From: Catenibacterium mitsuokai
GTDB taxonomy: Bacteria; Bacillota_I; Bacilli_A; Erysipelotrichales; Coprobacillaceae
DNA: 64,000 bases
Direction of reading: 5' to 3'
Assembly (NCBI RefSeq): GCF_025148785.1
Contig: NZ_CP102271.1
Location: 1,853,972 to 1,917,971, forward strand
The first letter of the stretch is position 1, and every line of letters begins with the position of its first letter. Positions 27,833 through 38,365 of the stretch are shown one piece after another. The notes beneath the pieces are model-generated. The model had not been told where the DNA came from. It worked only from the letters and a program-made list of their open reading frames with translations, and ran no database searches. The position numbers and the translations under genes were made by a program.

Positions 27833-28456
27833 TCATTTCCTCACCTTTCTATACTCATAACATTCAGAATATGATATCTTTTTGATAATAGTATCAGCCA
27901 ATGCTTCTGTTATATTATCCATTATTGCACATGGCAAATTATTGATTTTCTTATAGAGGACACCTGTTGAAATAGGTAATGCAAAAAGTTTCTTTGTTTC
28001 GGATAGAAACTTTAATTTATCATCTGGAACTTTCACAATATAGACTTTCCCATATTCTGAATCCTCCTCATCATCTTCCATTTCACAACCATTTTCTATC
28101 CATGATTTAAAATCAAACCATTCCTCTACATCAAAATTCCCTATCTCTGCTGCATCTAAAAAGCCACATAATATTGCTCCTTTTTCTGCCTTCATAATAA
28201 GTTCTCTATCGCCATTATCATTTCCAATGCTGATATATCCAGGCATATTAATAGAAAACTCATTACATTCATAACTTTCAATAATAGTAGAAGTATCATA
28301 AAGTACACACAAATTCATAACTATCCCATTCGCATATCTTAGAAATTCTTTATACACTTTAGGAATTGTTTCATTAATATGTTTTTCTACAGATTCTATA
28401 TCTTCTTTTGTGGCTGGATCATTTTTCTGAATATAATCAATATTATTGTAGTTCAT
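27833..28456 (-). CDS. SMI1/KNR4 (SUKH) family protein
   Basis: 207 residues from ATG 28456 (GGAAGG upstream); an upstream start at 28498 lacks a ribosome-binding site. The N-terminal half has the SUKH pattern: ATKEDIESVEKHINETIPKVYKEFLRYANG (the I/L-P-x2-Y-x2-F-L-x3-NG motif) and ISIGNDNGDRELIM. SUKH proteins usually act as immunity factors against nuclease or other toxins of contact-dependent systems. First gene of a three-gene cluster with the 136- and 96-residue ORFs. Confidence 0.8.
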   Translation of the reverse strand: MNYNNIDYIQKNDPATKEDIESVEKHINETIPKVYKEFLRYANGIVMNLCVLYDTSTIIESYECNEFSINMPGYISIGNDNGDRELIMKAEKGAILCGFLDAAEIGNFDVEEWFDFKSWIENGCEMEDDEEDSEYGKVYIVKVPDDKLKFLSETKKLFALPISTGVLYKKINNLPCAIMDNITEALADTIIKKISYSECYEYRKVRK

Positions 28457-28771
28457 AATTTTACCTTCCTGATAGTTATTATTGCATATTCTACTCATTC
28501 TTCCAATGTATTTCCCATATTAAGAAATTATTCCAAGAATAGAGTCATATCCCCATTAATACAGCATTCGTCATGATATAAAAAAAGGGTCTTTAATTTT
28601 TGTGGGGGTCAGACCTTCGCTCTAAATATTTGGGGGTCTTGGAAACAGCACCTTTAAATCTGTGGGGGTCACCTAAGGCTCCCACTTTTTTAGGTATTTT
28701 TGTGTAATTAAAAACCTTTCGCTGTATCATTAATTTGCTCATATTAAATCAAAGCAAAAGGAGATCACAAA

Positions 28772-29035
28772 TTGGATAATGATCTAAGGATTATTTTAGG
28801 GGATTATGAATCCTTTGTACAGTCTCATACGACTGAAATCAATGAAAAAGAAGTGATTTATTGTATCACACTTAAGAGAACCATTATCTCCTGTCCAGAA
28901 TGCGGCAGTAGAATGAACATTAAGGACTATAGAAAATGTAAAGTCATACATAACATGATAAGAGGCAAGAACACTTCTCTAATACCAAAAAGAGAGAATC
29001 TTATAAGAAAAAGAATAAATAAAACATTTAAATAG
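28772..29035 (+). pseudogene. ISL3 transposase, N-terminal fragment
   Basis: 87 codons from a TTG start with AAAGGAG upstream. It contains the ISL3-type zinc-ribbon start, YCITLKRTIISCPECGSRMN followed by DYRKCKVIH, then diverges (NKTFK, stop). The second half of the zinc ribbon and the entire DDE domain are missing. Confidence 0.75.
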
Positions 29036-29053
29036 GAGTAATATGAGCGCACT

Positions 29054-29081
29054 AAAGGGCAGTCATTTCTGACTGCCCTTT
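29054..29081. terminator. Strong hairpin inside the ISL3 remnant
   Basis: A perfect 12-bp stem AAAGGGCAGTCA/TGACTGCCCTTT with a 4-base loop lies just downstream of the truncated transposase frame. It is probably the original transposase terminator, retained after the internal deletion. Confidence 0.7.
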
Positions 29082-29150
29082 ACAAGTGGAAACCCCCAAT
29101 AATTTAAAGCGAGTTTTCTATTGACCCCCCTTAAAAATTAAAGGTTCTAA

Positions 29151-29187
29151 AAAAATCGTGTAAATCAATTTTGTTCACACGATTTTT
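29151..29187 (-). terminator. Terminator after lysR-type gene
   Basis: An 11-bp stem AAAAATCGTGT/ACACGATTTTT (29151-29161 with 29177-29187). The A/T tail of this hairpin coincides with one copy of the ISL3 target duplication, so the element inserted into the T tract of the terminator. Confidence 0.75.
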
Positions 29188-29212
29188 TATATAGTTTCAA
29201 ACAAACCTTTAA

Positions 29213-30079
29213 TTAGATTTGCGGCAATAATGCGACTTGAAGTTTTTTTATTGAATCATCTTTAGAATTTTTTCTAAAAGTACCATAAATATCCCAATGA
29301 TAGGGCTCTTCAAATGCAATAGCCTTTAATCCTGCTGGTGCTTCGTCTTCAAATTTTGGTGAAATCGCAATTCCTATTTTTTGTCTACATAAATGCATCA
29401 AGGTTCCGCCATCCATGGTTTTTGCTTTTATGTTTGGAGTAAACCCCTTTATTTTACAGGCTTTAATGAAATCATTATATATATGAAAACTCTCATTCAT
29501 TATTATAATGTTTTCATCCCTCAACATATCTAGAGGGATTTTTTCCTTCTCATAATAAGGATGTCCTTCATATACATATAAAACAAGATTACATTGACAT
29601 AATTTTACTTGTTCTAAATTAGGATAATCATGTAGTCCAACAACAATACCATACTCAATATCATAATTAAGAAGCTTATTTATGACTTCTTCATTACTGT
29701 ACTCACTCCATTCTACATGAAGAGTTTTATTTGAGTTTGCAAAATCTAATATTGTCTTAAGTTGAATAGCCTTTAAGATACCACTTGCACAACCAATTCG
29801 TAAGCGATTTATTCCGTTATTAAGATTATTTATTTCAGTTTTAATATGAGCATCCTGCAAAACTAATTCTTTGCTCCAGTCATAAAATAATTTTGCACTA
29901 TCTGTAGGAATAACACCATTTTGAGAGCGAACGAAAAAAGTGGTGTTATACTCGTGTTCAAGATTCTTGATGATTTTACCAAGACCTTGTGCAGAAATAA
30001 ATAAATGTTCAGCTGCTCTATGCATACTATGCATTTCATATACTTTCTGAAAATATATAAAATTCTTTATATCACCCAA
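29213..30079 (-). CDS. LysR family transcriptional regulator
   Basis: 288 residues from a TTG at 30079 preceded by GGTGAT. The N-terminal winged helix IKNFIYFQKVYEMHSMHRAAEHLFISAQGLGKIIKNLEHEYNTTFFVRSQNG is LysR-type, followed by a periplasmic-binding-protein-like effector domain. It is 30 bp downstream of the flavoenzyme gene on the same strand, so probably co-transcribed; this differs from the usual divergent LysR arrangement. The effector is unknown. Confidence 0.85.
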   Translation of the reverse strand: MGDIKNFIYFQKVYEMHSMHRAAEHLFISAQGLGKIIKNLEHEYNTTFFVRSQNGVIPTDSAKLFYDWSKELVLQDAHIKTEINNLNNGINRLRIGCASGILKAIQLKTILDFANSNKTLHVEWSEYSNEEVINKLLNYDIEYGIVVGLHDYPNLEQVKLCQCNLVLYVYEGHPYYEKEKIPLDMLRDENIIIMNESFHIYNDFIKACKIKGFTPNIKAKTMDGGTLMHLCRQKIGIAISPKFEDEAPAGLKAIAFEEPYHWDIYGTFRKNSKDDSIKKLQVALLPQI

Positions 30080-30109
30080 TTCAAATCACCAGTCACCTTC
30101 ATATCATTA

Positions 30110-32101
30110 TTAAATATGGTTAGCTACTTCGAATGCATCCCAGATTGCATACATGATGTTGGATACCTTTTTTGCATCTCCAAGCAAATAAAGATCAGGA
30201 ATATCAAATTGAAGATTATTATAAAGTGTATTCTCTTCTTTATATCCAACTGAAAGGATAACACTATCACTCATAATAGTCTTGCTACCTTCTTTAGTAT
30301 CTACTTTTACTTCTCCATTCGCAAATTCTGTAACCTTTGCACCTGTGATAATTTCTACTCCATTAAATGGTAGCAATGCTTCCAACATTTCTTTATTCGC
30401 AGCACAAAGTGGACCATTTACAGCCATTACCTTATCTAATGCTTCAACAATTGTAACATGAATTCCATTCTGCGCCAACCACAAAGCAGTTTCACAACCT
30501 ACAAGTCCACCACCTACAACAACAGTTTTCTTTCCAGCATCCTTCTGTTTCAATAAAACTTGTTCTGCTGTATAAGTATGTGAATCATCACCCAAAGAGA
30601 ATACTTTTGGTTTAGATCCTGTCGCAAGAATCACAGTATCATAATCCATAGCTTTAATTTCTTCTTCATTAAGTTCCGTATTCAAATGAACATGTACACC
30701 TAAACGATTTAATTCATTTGTATACCAATCTGCTAATGCAATATCATCTTCTTTAAAATCAGGAGCTCCACCTGGAATTAAATTACCGCCAAGTCTGCTT
30801 CCTTTTTCATAAACTACTGGTTGATGTCCTCGGATAGCTAATACACGTGCAGCTTCACAGCCTGCTACACCACCACCTACAATCAACACTTTCTTTTTCT
30901 TTAAAATAGGCTCATATGCATTAACACGCTCTCTAGCTGCCTGTGGATTTACAGCACAATTAAGAAGAGAATATGAAGCAACTCTTCCCATACATCCTTC
31001 ATGGCAAGAAATACATGGACGTATCTGTGTGATCTTACCACATCTTAATTTATTACAATAATCTGGATCTGCTAGTAGTGGTCTACCTAGATCAATAACA
31101 TCACATTCACCATTTTCAATAGCTTCTAATGCCATGTCTGGATTATCCATACGGCCTGCACAGAATACTGGGATATCTACTACTTCTTTTACCATTTTGC
31201 AGTATTCTCTGTAAAGTCCTTTCTTTTGATACATAGGAGGATGATTCCACCACCAGGCATCATATGTTCCAACATCAGTATCCAACGCATCATAGCCATA
31301 GCTTTCAAGTAATTTAGCAGCTTTTAAGCCTTCTTCTGTGTCTCTGCCCTTTTCTTCAAAATCTTCTCCTGGTAATGCCCCAACACGCCAATCTTTTATC
31401 ATACTTTTTACACTAAAACGAAGTGTAACAGGGAAATCATCACCACATGTTTTTTTAATTTCTTCTACTATTTCCTTTGCAAAACGAAGTCTGTTTTCAA
31501 GAGAACCTCCATATTCATCAGTTCTTTGGTTAAACATTGAAATCGCAAATTGGTCAATTAAATAACCTTCATGTACAGCATGAATCTGCACACCATCAAA
31601 ACCTGCTCTTTTTGCATGGAAAGCAGCTTCACCAAACTGTTTTACAATAGCATGAATTTCATCTACAGTAATGGCACGACAAGTCTTATCTAACCAGCGA
31701 TGTGGGATTGCAGATGGTGCAATGGGTGGAATATCACCTACATTTGTAGGAATAGTCACACGACCAAATCCTCCTGATAACTGTAAAAAGATTTTACTTC
31801 CATATGCATGAATTCGCTCTGTCATTTCTCTACTTGTTTTCACAAAGTTAACAGGCTTGTAAAGTGGATTAGGAACAGTTGAAGGGTCCTGTTTTTCCAC
31901 AACTTGATCAAAAAATGTGACACCTGTAATAATAAGTCCAGTTCCACCCTTTGCTCTTTCTACATAATAATCAATGCCACGCTGGTTCCATCCGCCATTG
32001 GCATCTGCAAGACCTAAAGGTCCCATTGGAGCCATCGCAAATCGATTTTTAATAGTTATACTTCCAATTTTTATTGGACTAAATAATTTTGAATATTTCA
32101 T
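30110..32101 (-). CDS. NADH:flavin oxidoreductase (OYE/2,4-dienoyl-CoA reductase type, BaiCD/enoate reductase-like)
   Basis: 663 residues from ATG 32101 (GGAAGG upstream). An N-terminal old yellow enzyme TIM barrel (FSPIKIGSITIKNRFAMAPMGP...GFDGVQIHAVHEGYLIDQF, FMN site) is followed by a Cys cluster for one 4Fe-4S (CISCHEGCMGR and LNCAVNP) and two dinucleotide folds (VGGGVAGCEAARVL for FAD, VVGGGLVGCETALWL for NADH). This architecture reduces activated C=C bonds: 2-enoates, cinnamates, dienoyl-CoA, or 3-oxo-delta4 bile acids. Sequence alone does not choose between these. It is a cytosolic, oxygen-sensitive enzyme in anaerobes, co-transcribed with the LysR gene. Confidence 0.88.
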   Translation of the reverse strand: MKYSKLFSPIKIGSITIKNRFAMAPMGPLGLADANGGWNQRGIDYYVERAKGGTGLIITGVTFFDQVVEKQDPSTVPNPLYKPVNFVKTSREMTERIHAYGSKIFLQLSGGFGRVTIPTNVGDIPPIAPSAIPHRWLDKTCRAITVDEIHAIVKQFGEAAFHAKRAGFDGVQIHAVHEGYLIDQFAISMFNQRTDEYGGSLENRLRFAKEIVEEIKKTCGDDFPVTLRFSVKSMIKDWRVGALPGEDFEEKGRDTEEGLKAAKLLESYGYDALDTDVGTYDAWWWNHPPMYQKKGLYREYCKMVKEVVDIPVFCAGRMDNPDMALEAIENGECDVIDLGRPLLADPDYCNKLRCGKITQIRPCISCHEGCMGRVASYSLLNCAVNPQAARERVNAYEPILKKKKVLIVGGGVAGCEAARVLAIRGHQPVVYEKGSRLGGNLIPGGAPDFKEDDIALADWYTNELNRLGVHVHLNTELNEEEIKAMDYDTVILATGSKPKVFSLGDDSHTYTAEQVLLKQKDAGKKTVVVGGGLVGCETALWLAQNGIHVTIVEALDKVMAVNGPLCAANKEMLEALLPFNGVEIITGAKVTEFANGEVKVDTKEGSKTIMSDSVILSVGYKEENTLYNNLQFDIPDLYLLGDAKKVSNIMYAIWDAFEVANHI

Positions 32102-32152
32102 AAAATTTGCATCCTTCCTTGTTATTTTATTCTCATGACTACATGATAACAT

Positions 32153-32493
32153 ATGTCTTTAGGACTTAATATCAATGAAACGTTTACAGTTATAAACAAA
32201 TATTTTCTACATACTACTAAAGGTATCAACCTGTAAAAAAGTTGATACCTTTATAAGGTGTGGCATAAGCCACATATTTAATGAACAAACTTTTCATGAT
32301 ATTTTTATATGTTTTGTATCTGAAGCACATAGATTGTGTTAAACATAGAAAGGCAAAAACACATTTTGGCGGAAGTTCAATATCTAAATTTTCATGTGTG
32401 GAGTCGATAACCGCATTTTATTACGCATCAAACTCCAATATCGGATTTCATTTTTAAGGATACTTATTTTTCTATCTCCCAGTATTTATCATC
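32153..32493. other. Intergenic region with two hairpins
   Basis: No gene seen. A perfect 12-bp stem AAAGGTATCAAC/GTTGATACCTTT (32219-32230 with 32241-32252) and a shorter GTGGC/GCCAC hairpin close behind it (about 32260-32274) lie between the GNAT gene and the flavoenzyme gene. The first may terminate the GNAT transcript, though its T run is short. Confidence 0.5.
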
Positions 32494-33018
32494 TTACTCT
32501 AAATTAATCCAATATCTTTGTTCTACTTTGCCGTCCTCTTTTTGTTCATTTTCCAATATTCCACCGTTTTTTATAATAGATTTTGCAGAACCAATATTAT
32601 CTTTATCACACACCATCAAAACTTTCTTGATTCCAAGCCTTTTGCATTCTTCTAAGGCAAGCCCAACCATTTGAGTAGCATATCCTTTTCTTCGTTCAGA
32701 TGGTCTGATTCCATCGCCAATATGACCTCCGTGTGCCAAAAGATATTCATTTAAGTAATGCCTAATATTTACCGCACCAACAATTATGTTTCGCTCCTCA
32801 TCTAAACAGAAAAATGTCGAGTCAGGAACCAATCCACTTTTAGGCTCGCTGGTTTCCAAATTACTCAAATAATAATCAAAATCATCATAGTTGTTTTTGA
32901 AAATAGCCCCTGGTGAACAATTCACTTCATGAGTATCGTTATATTCTTTCCATTCTTTGAGCATCTCAATGATTTGCTCCTTATATTCATAACTTCCTTT
33001 TATCAGTTTAATTTTCAA
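32494..33018 (-). CDS. GNAT family N-acetyltransferase
   Basis: 174 residues from a TTG at 33018, ten bases after GGAGG; an in-frame GTG at 33027 lies within the ribosome-binding site. The acetyl-CoA binding motif is RPSERRKGYATQMVGLALEECKRLG, followed by VCDKDNIGSAKSIIKNGG, the usual end of the fold. The substrate is unknown. A terminator-like hairpin and a structured non-coding stretch lie upstream (33112-33307). Confidence 0.85.
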   Translation of the reverse strand: MKIKLIKGSYEYKEQIIEMLKEWKEYNDTHEVNCSPGAIFKNNYDDFDYYLSNLETSEPKSGLVPDSTFFCLDEERNIIVGAVNIRHYLNEYLLAHGGHIGDGIRPSERRKGYATQMVGLALEECKRLGIKKVLMVCDKDNIGSAKSIIKNGGILENEQKEDGKVEQRYWINLE

Positions 33019-33111
33019 CAGAATCACCCCTCCAATTTACATTTACTCAATAGGAAAATTATGTTATTTCATTTTATCCATAATTATACACAAACCAACA
33101 TCATTGTAAAG

Positions 33112-33156
33112 CAAAAAGCTCTTAGCCATGAGTTTCATACCCACAGCTAAGGGCTT
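33112..33156 (-). terminator. Terminator-like hairpin upstream of GNAT gene
   Basis: An 11-bp stem AAGCTCTTAGC/GCTAAGGGCTT (33116-33126 with 33146-33156, one wobble) is followed on the minus strand by TTTTTGC. No coding gene ends just before it on this strand, so it either closes a non-coding transcript or attenuates the GNAT gene. Confidence 0.6.
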
Positions 33157-33173
33157 AGTTTATAATATGGATT

Positions 33174-33307
33174 CGTTCAGAGCCAAGCGAATGTTGCGAA
33201 TACATGCGTTGAGTGCTTGCACTCATAAACATATATTTGCATATATTCATTTGGTGGATACGCCACAACGAAGAAATATTCAATATTTCCGAGTATGGCT
33301 CTGAACG
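33174..33307. other. Structured non-coding element closed by a 12-bp inverted repeat
   Basis: CGTTCAGAGCCA (33174-33185) and TGGCTCTGAACG (33296-33307) form a perfect inverted repeat around 110 bases. Inside are further dyads: GAGTGC/GCACTC (33211-33224), GTGG/CCAC (33254-33266) and GAAATATT/AATATTTC (33273-33289). The layout suggests a multi-branched RNA fold or a small transposable repeat. I do not recognise the family. Confidence 0.5.
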
Positions 33308-33789
33308 CTTTGTTACACAACCGCCTGTCAATCATTCTCTAACCATAAAACCACTGGATTACAAGAATAATGGCTCTTATGCAACTGTTATCAATTTGTT
33401 ATCAAAAGACTTTTGAAAGTGCCGCAAACCCGCATAAACACTGGTTTTTACGATACTACATGATCATTCGTAGCCAATTCCCTTCGTTTTTCGTAATTAT
33501 CTCCCCGCAACTCCAAGTTTTTCTCCTATAAAAAACTCTCTCTTTTTCATTTTTAAAACAAGAAAAATAGCTAGAAAATAATATGCTTTTATTCACTAAA
33601 AGTGGCTTAAATACAAGGTTTTTGTTATGTGAAGTCATGTTTTTTACCAAACAAAAAGACCCTGCATTTTTCAACGCAAGGTCTCATTTCTTTTTTTATT
33701 CTATTTTATATCTTGATTAAGTTTCCTTTCCCCACGGGGCGATAGTTGCTAATCTCGTGGAAAAGAGGCTTGTGAATCATCACTACAAC
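33308..33789. other. Non-coding gap before guaA
   Basis: No gene with a ribosome-binding site on either strand. A hairpin GACCCTGC/GCAAGGTC with one internal mismatch (about 33658-33688) is flanked by A and T runs and is likely a bidirectional terminator. Confidence 0.45.
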
Positions 33790-35334
33790 TTACTCGAACT
33801 CAATAGTCCCAGGTGGCTTAGATGTAATATCATACATTACTCTATTCACACCACGTACTTCATTGATGATTCTATTCATAGTCTTATTTAAGACTTCATA
33901 AGGGATTTCAGCTGCTTCTGCAGTCATGAAATCAACAGTATTAACAGCTCTTAATGCAACAGCATAGTCATAAGTTCTTTCATCACCCATAACACCTACT
34001 GACTGCATATTAGTTAATGCTGCAAAATACTGACCGATAGAACGATCTAATCCAGCATTCGCAATTTCTTCTCTATAAATCGCATCTGCATCCTGTACCA
34101 TACGTACCTTTTCTGCAGTGACTTCACCAATGATTCTAATACCAAGACCTGGTCCTGGGAATGGCTGTCTGAATACTAAATATTCTGGAATACCAAGTTC
34201 AAGACCAACTTTTCTTACTTCATCCTTGAATAAGTCTCTTAATGGTTCAATGATTTCTTTGAAATCTACACAATCAGGTAATCCACCAACATTATGGTGA
34301 GACTTGATCACTGCAGATTCCCCTCCAAGACCGCTTTCTACAACGTCTGGATAAATAGTACCCTGTACTAAGAAATCAACGGCACCAATCTTCTTTGCTT
34401 CTTCTTCAAAGACTCTGATGAATTCTTCACCGATGATTTTTCTCTTGCTTTCAGGTTCAGTCACACCCTTAAGCTTAGAATAATATCTTTCCTGTGCATT
34501 GACTCTGATGAAGTTTAAGTCATAGCTGCCATCTTTACCAAATACAGCTTCAACTTCATCACCTTCGTTTTTACGAAGTAGACCATGATCTACAAATACA
34601 CAAGTTAACTGATTTCCGATAGCCTTAGATAATAAGACTGCTGCAACAGAAGAGTCAACACCTCCTGATAAAGCACATAACACTTTACCATCGCCAACTT
34701 TTTCTCTGATTGCTTTAATAGATTCTTCTACGAAAGAATCCATCTTCCAATCACCAGAACATCCACACACATCGATTACGAAGTTTCTTAACATCTTCTT
34801 ACCTTCTGCTGTATGTAATACTTCTGGATGGAACTGAATACCATAAAGGTTCTTTTCTCTGTTTTCACATGCTGCAACTGGGCATTCATCAGAATGTGCT
34901 ACAGATTTGAAACCAGGAGCTAGAGCTGAAATATAGTCATTATGACTCATCCAGCATACTGTCTTTTCAGATACATTTGAGAATAATGGTGAAGTTGTAT
35001 CAACAACGATTTCAGTCTTTCCATATTCTCTAGTAGGTGCAGCTTCTACATTACCACCTAATACATACTGCATTAGCTGAGCACCATAACATAAGCCAAG
35101 TACCGGAACACCACATTCGAAAAGTTCTTTTTCGCATGTTGCAGCTCCTTCTTCATAGCAGCTATTAGGACCACCTGTTAAGATGATTCCCTTAGGGTTG
35201 AGTTCTTTAATTTTCTGCATAGCAACCCTATATGAATAGATTTCACAATATACGTTGCTTTCACGAACTCTACGCGCTACGAGCTGATTGTATTGGCCAC
35301 CAAAATCAATAACCAGTACTAATTCTCTCTTCAT
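33790..35334 (-). CDS. guaA: GMP synthase (glutamine-hydrolysing)
   Basis: 514 residues, usual length. The N-terminal class I amidotransferase carries the catalytic Cys in [12 protein letters not shown] and His-Glu in [10 protein letters not shown]. The ATP-pyrophosphatase motif is [14 protein letters not shown]. The C-terminal dimerisation domain ends [18 protein letters not shown]. It converts XMP to GMP with glutamine as nitrogen donor. It lies 24 bp downstream of purA, so both branches of purine nucleotide synthesis from IMP are controlled together. Confidence 0.98.
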   Translation of the reverse strand: MKRELVLVIDFGGQYNQLVARRVRESNVYCEIYSYRVAMQKIKELNPKGIILTGGPNSCYEEGAATCEKELFECGVPVLGLCYGAQLMQYVLGGNVEAAPTREYGKTEIVVDTTSPLFSNVSEKTVCWMSHNDYISALAPGFKSVAHSDECPVAACENREKNLYGIQFHPEVLHTAEGKKMLRNFVIDVCGCSGDWKMDSFVEESIKAIREKVGDGKVLCALSGGVDSSVAAVLLSKAIGNQLTCVFVDHGLLRKNEGDEVEAVFGKDGSYDLNFIRVNAQERYYSKLKGVTEPESKRKIIGEEFIRVFEEEAKKIGAVDFLVQGTIYPDVVESGLGGESAVIKSHHNVGGLPDCVDFKEIIEPLRDLFKDEVRKVGLELGIPEYLVFRQPFPGPGLGIRIIGEVTAEKVRMVQDADAIYREEIANAGLDRSIGQYFAALTNMQSVGVMGDERTYDYAVALRAVNTVDFMTAEAAEIPYEVLNKTMNRIINEVRGVNRVMYDITSKPPGTIEFE

Positions 35335-35358
35335 AAGTTCTCCTTTACTAATTATTTA

Positions 35359-36627
<1,269 letters not shown>

Positions 36628-36736
36628 TTATGTTCATCCTTTCTTTCGTTAAAATACAACTATATTATAGAGGATAAAGAACATTATGTAAAACATAAAA
36701 CTCTCGTTAAATCAATGAAATTATGTGAATAAGTGC

Positions 36737-36742
36737 TATAAT
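36737..36742 (+). promoter_or_regulatory. Extended -10 promoter for the alpha/beta-hydrolase gene
   Basis: TATAAT preceded by TGC (extended -10), 21 bp before the chosen ATG. There is no clear -35. Confidence 0.5.
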
Positions 36743-36763
36743 CAAATCACACGAGGTGATTTG

Positions 36764-37321
36764 ATGAAAAAACTAGCAGTTCTATTTCCTGGAATTGGTT
36801 ATCATTGTGATAAACCACTCCTCTACTACTCTAAAAAATGTTTATCAGCCTATGGCTATGAGATCATCGAAGTGAACTATAAACACTTTCCTCATATGAA
36901 AGATAAAGATGAATTAATTAAGCAGGCTGAAGATATTGGTTATAAGCAAGCCGAAGAAATTCTTAAAGATATTCCATTTTCTACTTATGATGAAATCCTA
37001 TTTGTATCAAAAAGTATTGGTACTGCCATTAGTGCACGTTTCAATGAAGAACATCATGTGAATGCGTATTCTATTTATTTTACACCACTTGTTGCAACTT
37101 TCAAGTATAGCTTAAATGGTATTGCCTTCCATGGTACAAATGACCCATGGGCCAAGACGAATCTCATTCAATGTGCATGTGATGAAGCACATATTCCACT
37201 TATTCTCTATCGTGATGCAAATCACTCATTAGAGTGTGGAGATGTGCTTGTTGATATTTCTAATCTTCATGACATCTTTCTTCATGTCATAGAAGCGATT
37301 CAAACAGTTTATCCACTATAG
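36764..37321 (+). CDS. Alpha/beta-hydrolase-like protein
   Basis: 185 residues from ATG 36764 with GAGGTGAT upstream. The features fit a small alpha/beta hydrolase: LAVLFPGIGYHCDKPLLYY start, a nucleophile-elbow-like VSKSIGTAIS (S in K-S-I-G), IAFHGTNDPWAK (acid), and a late His in DANHSLECGD. The substrate is not known. It is convergent with the CinA-like gene, the two overlapping by 6 bp at their 3' ends. Confidence 0.7.
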   Translation: MKKLAVLFPGIGYHCDKPLLYYSKKCLSAYGYEIIEVNYKHFPHMKDKDELIKQAEDIGYKQAEEILKDIPFSTYDEILFVSKSIGTAISARFNEEHHVNAYSIYFTPLVATFKYSLNGIAFHGTNDPWAKTNLIQCACDEAHIPLILYRDANHSLECGDVLVDISNLHDIFLHVIEAIQTVYPL

Positions 37322-37337
37322 GGGTAAACTGTTTTTT
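37302..37337 (+). terminator. Terminator in overlapping gene ends
   Basis: A perfect 10-bp stem AAACAGTTTA/TAAACTGTTT (37302-37311 with 37325-37334) is followed by a T run, formed within the final codons of two convergent genes. Confidence 0.7.
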
Positions 37338-38365
37338 AAATAACGATAAAGATAAAGCTGTAGTTTGCTTGTCAAACGATTCATTGAGAGATGATAATCC
37401 TTCAACATCCCATCTGTAAATCCTTTATCGTTATTCACATGGATAGTGACCTGATCACCTAAAGAGACATGCTCCACCTTAGAATAAATAACAAAGTCAG
37501 CATCCTCTTTTACATAAGGCTTAAACCATGTGGGGACATCTATATCCCCTATGAATTGAATAGGGACCATGATGTCTTTGAGGGCTTTTTCTATAGAACC
37601 TCCTGGAATCAGATAACCTTTTAATAGTGTTTCTATCTCATTCCTCATTGGGGTCATATGTTGATAAGCTTCTTCTTTTGTTTTGGCTTTAGTCGCTATG
37701 CGTACTCTCACATAGCCTTCTCCTGCATACATCGCAAGAGTGACATCTGTCTGTTTATATTGGGTTTCTGTCAGTTTTTCATCAATCATACTTTCCCCAA
37801 TACCCATTACAAGATAATCTAATGTAAAGATCTGTTCCTGGCGATATTGTTCGAGATAGGGCTTTAAGGAATGTTCTACAACATAATTGAATTCCTTAGG
37901 TGGACCAGGAAGGTTAATGATCATTTTCTCGTCTTTGCTCATCACACAGCCATTGGCTGTTCCTACATCATTCTCTAATATATAAGCATTTTCTGGGAAA
38001 TAAGCCTGTTTGAAGTTGTTGTCAGAAACAACATCGAGCCCTGTCACAAAGCGACATTTTTCATCCACCTTACGGGCTTCTTCTTCGTTATAGACAAGTT
38101 CTAGTCTCAGATATTCTGCTGAGAGTTCCTTAGTTAAATCATCCTGCGTTGGACCAAGTCCTGCAGTAGTGATGACACAATCTGCCCCTCTTTTAAACGC
38201 AATATCGAGACATTCTAATAAACGTTGTGGATTATCACCTACAGTCGTCTGGTGATAAATATCAAATCCCAATTCCTTACACATCTTAAAGAGTACCGGA
38301 GCTTCTGTGTTGATGATTTCACCAAGAAGAAGTTCAGTCCCTACATTAATCACTTCTACATTCAT
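37316..38365 (-). CDS. CinA-like COG1058 protein without the C-terminal amidase domain
   Basis: 349 residues. The N-terminal MoCF-type domain shows VEVINVGTELLLGEIINT, ITTAGLGPTQDDLTKE and NLPGPPKEFNYV. In CinA/COG1058 proteins this part acts on ADP-ribose or NAD breakdown products. The usual C-terminal nicotinamide-nucleotide amidase (about 160 residues) is absent and replaced by about 90 residues of unrecognised sequence (IPGGSIEKALKDIMVPIQFIGD...). Its ATG overlaps the stop of the GNAT gene upstream. Confidence 0.8.
   Translation of the reverse strand: MNVEVINVGTELLLGEIINTEAPVLFKMCKELGFDIYHQTTVGDNPQRLLECLDIAFKRGADCVITTAGLGPTQDDLTKELSAEYLRLELVYNEEEARKVDEKCRFVTGLDVVSDNNFKQAYFPENAYILENDVGTANGCVMSKDEKMIINLPGPPKEFNYVVEHSLKPYLEQYRQEQIFTLDYLVMGIGESMIDEKLTETQYKQTDVTLAMYAGEGYVRVRIATKAKTKEEAYQHMTPMRNEIETLLKGYLIPGGSIEKALKDIMVPIQFIGDIDVPTWFKPYVKEDADFVIYSKVEHVSLGDQVTIHVNNDKGFTDGMLKDYHLSMNRLTSKLQLYLYRYLKNSLPL

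Larger units (their letters stand above)
28587..29147. mobile_element. Internally deleted ISL3-family element
   Basis: 561 bp bounded by an 8-bp direct duplication TAAAAAAA (28579-28586 and 29148-29155). The terminal inverted repeats share CTTTAATTTTT and GGGGGTCA (left GGGTCTTTAATTTTTGTGG, right, read inward, GAACCTTTAATTTTTAAGG). Only the first 87 codons of a transposase remain inside. The left end has three copies of a TGGGGGTC-like motif (about 28602, 28631 and 28665), and the right end has similar motifs inverted (ACCCCC); these are probably transposase-binding sites. The element cannot move by itself but has the form of a non-autonomous derivative. Confidence 0.8.

Noticed and set aside
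33456-33674. 72-codon minus-strand frame in the gap before guaA
   Set aside because: No ribosome-binding site, no motif, and it crosses a terminator-like hairpin.
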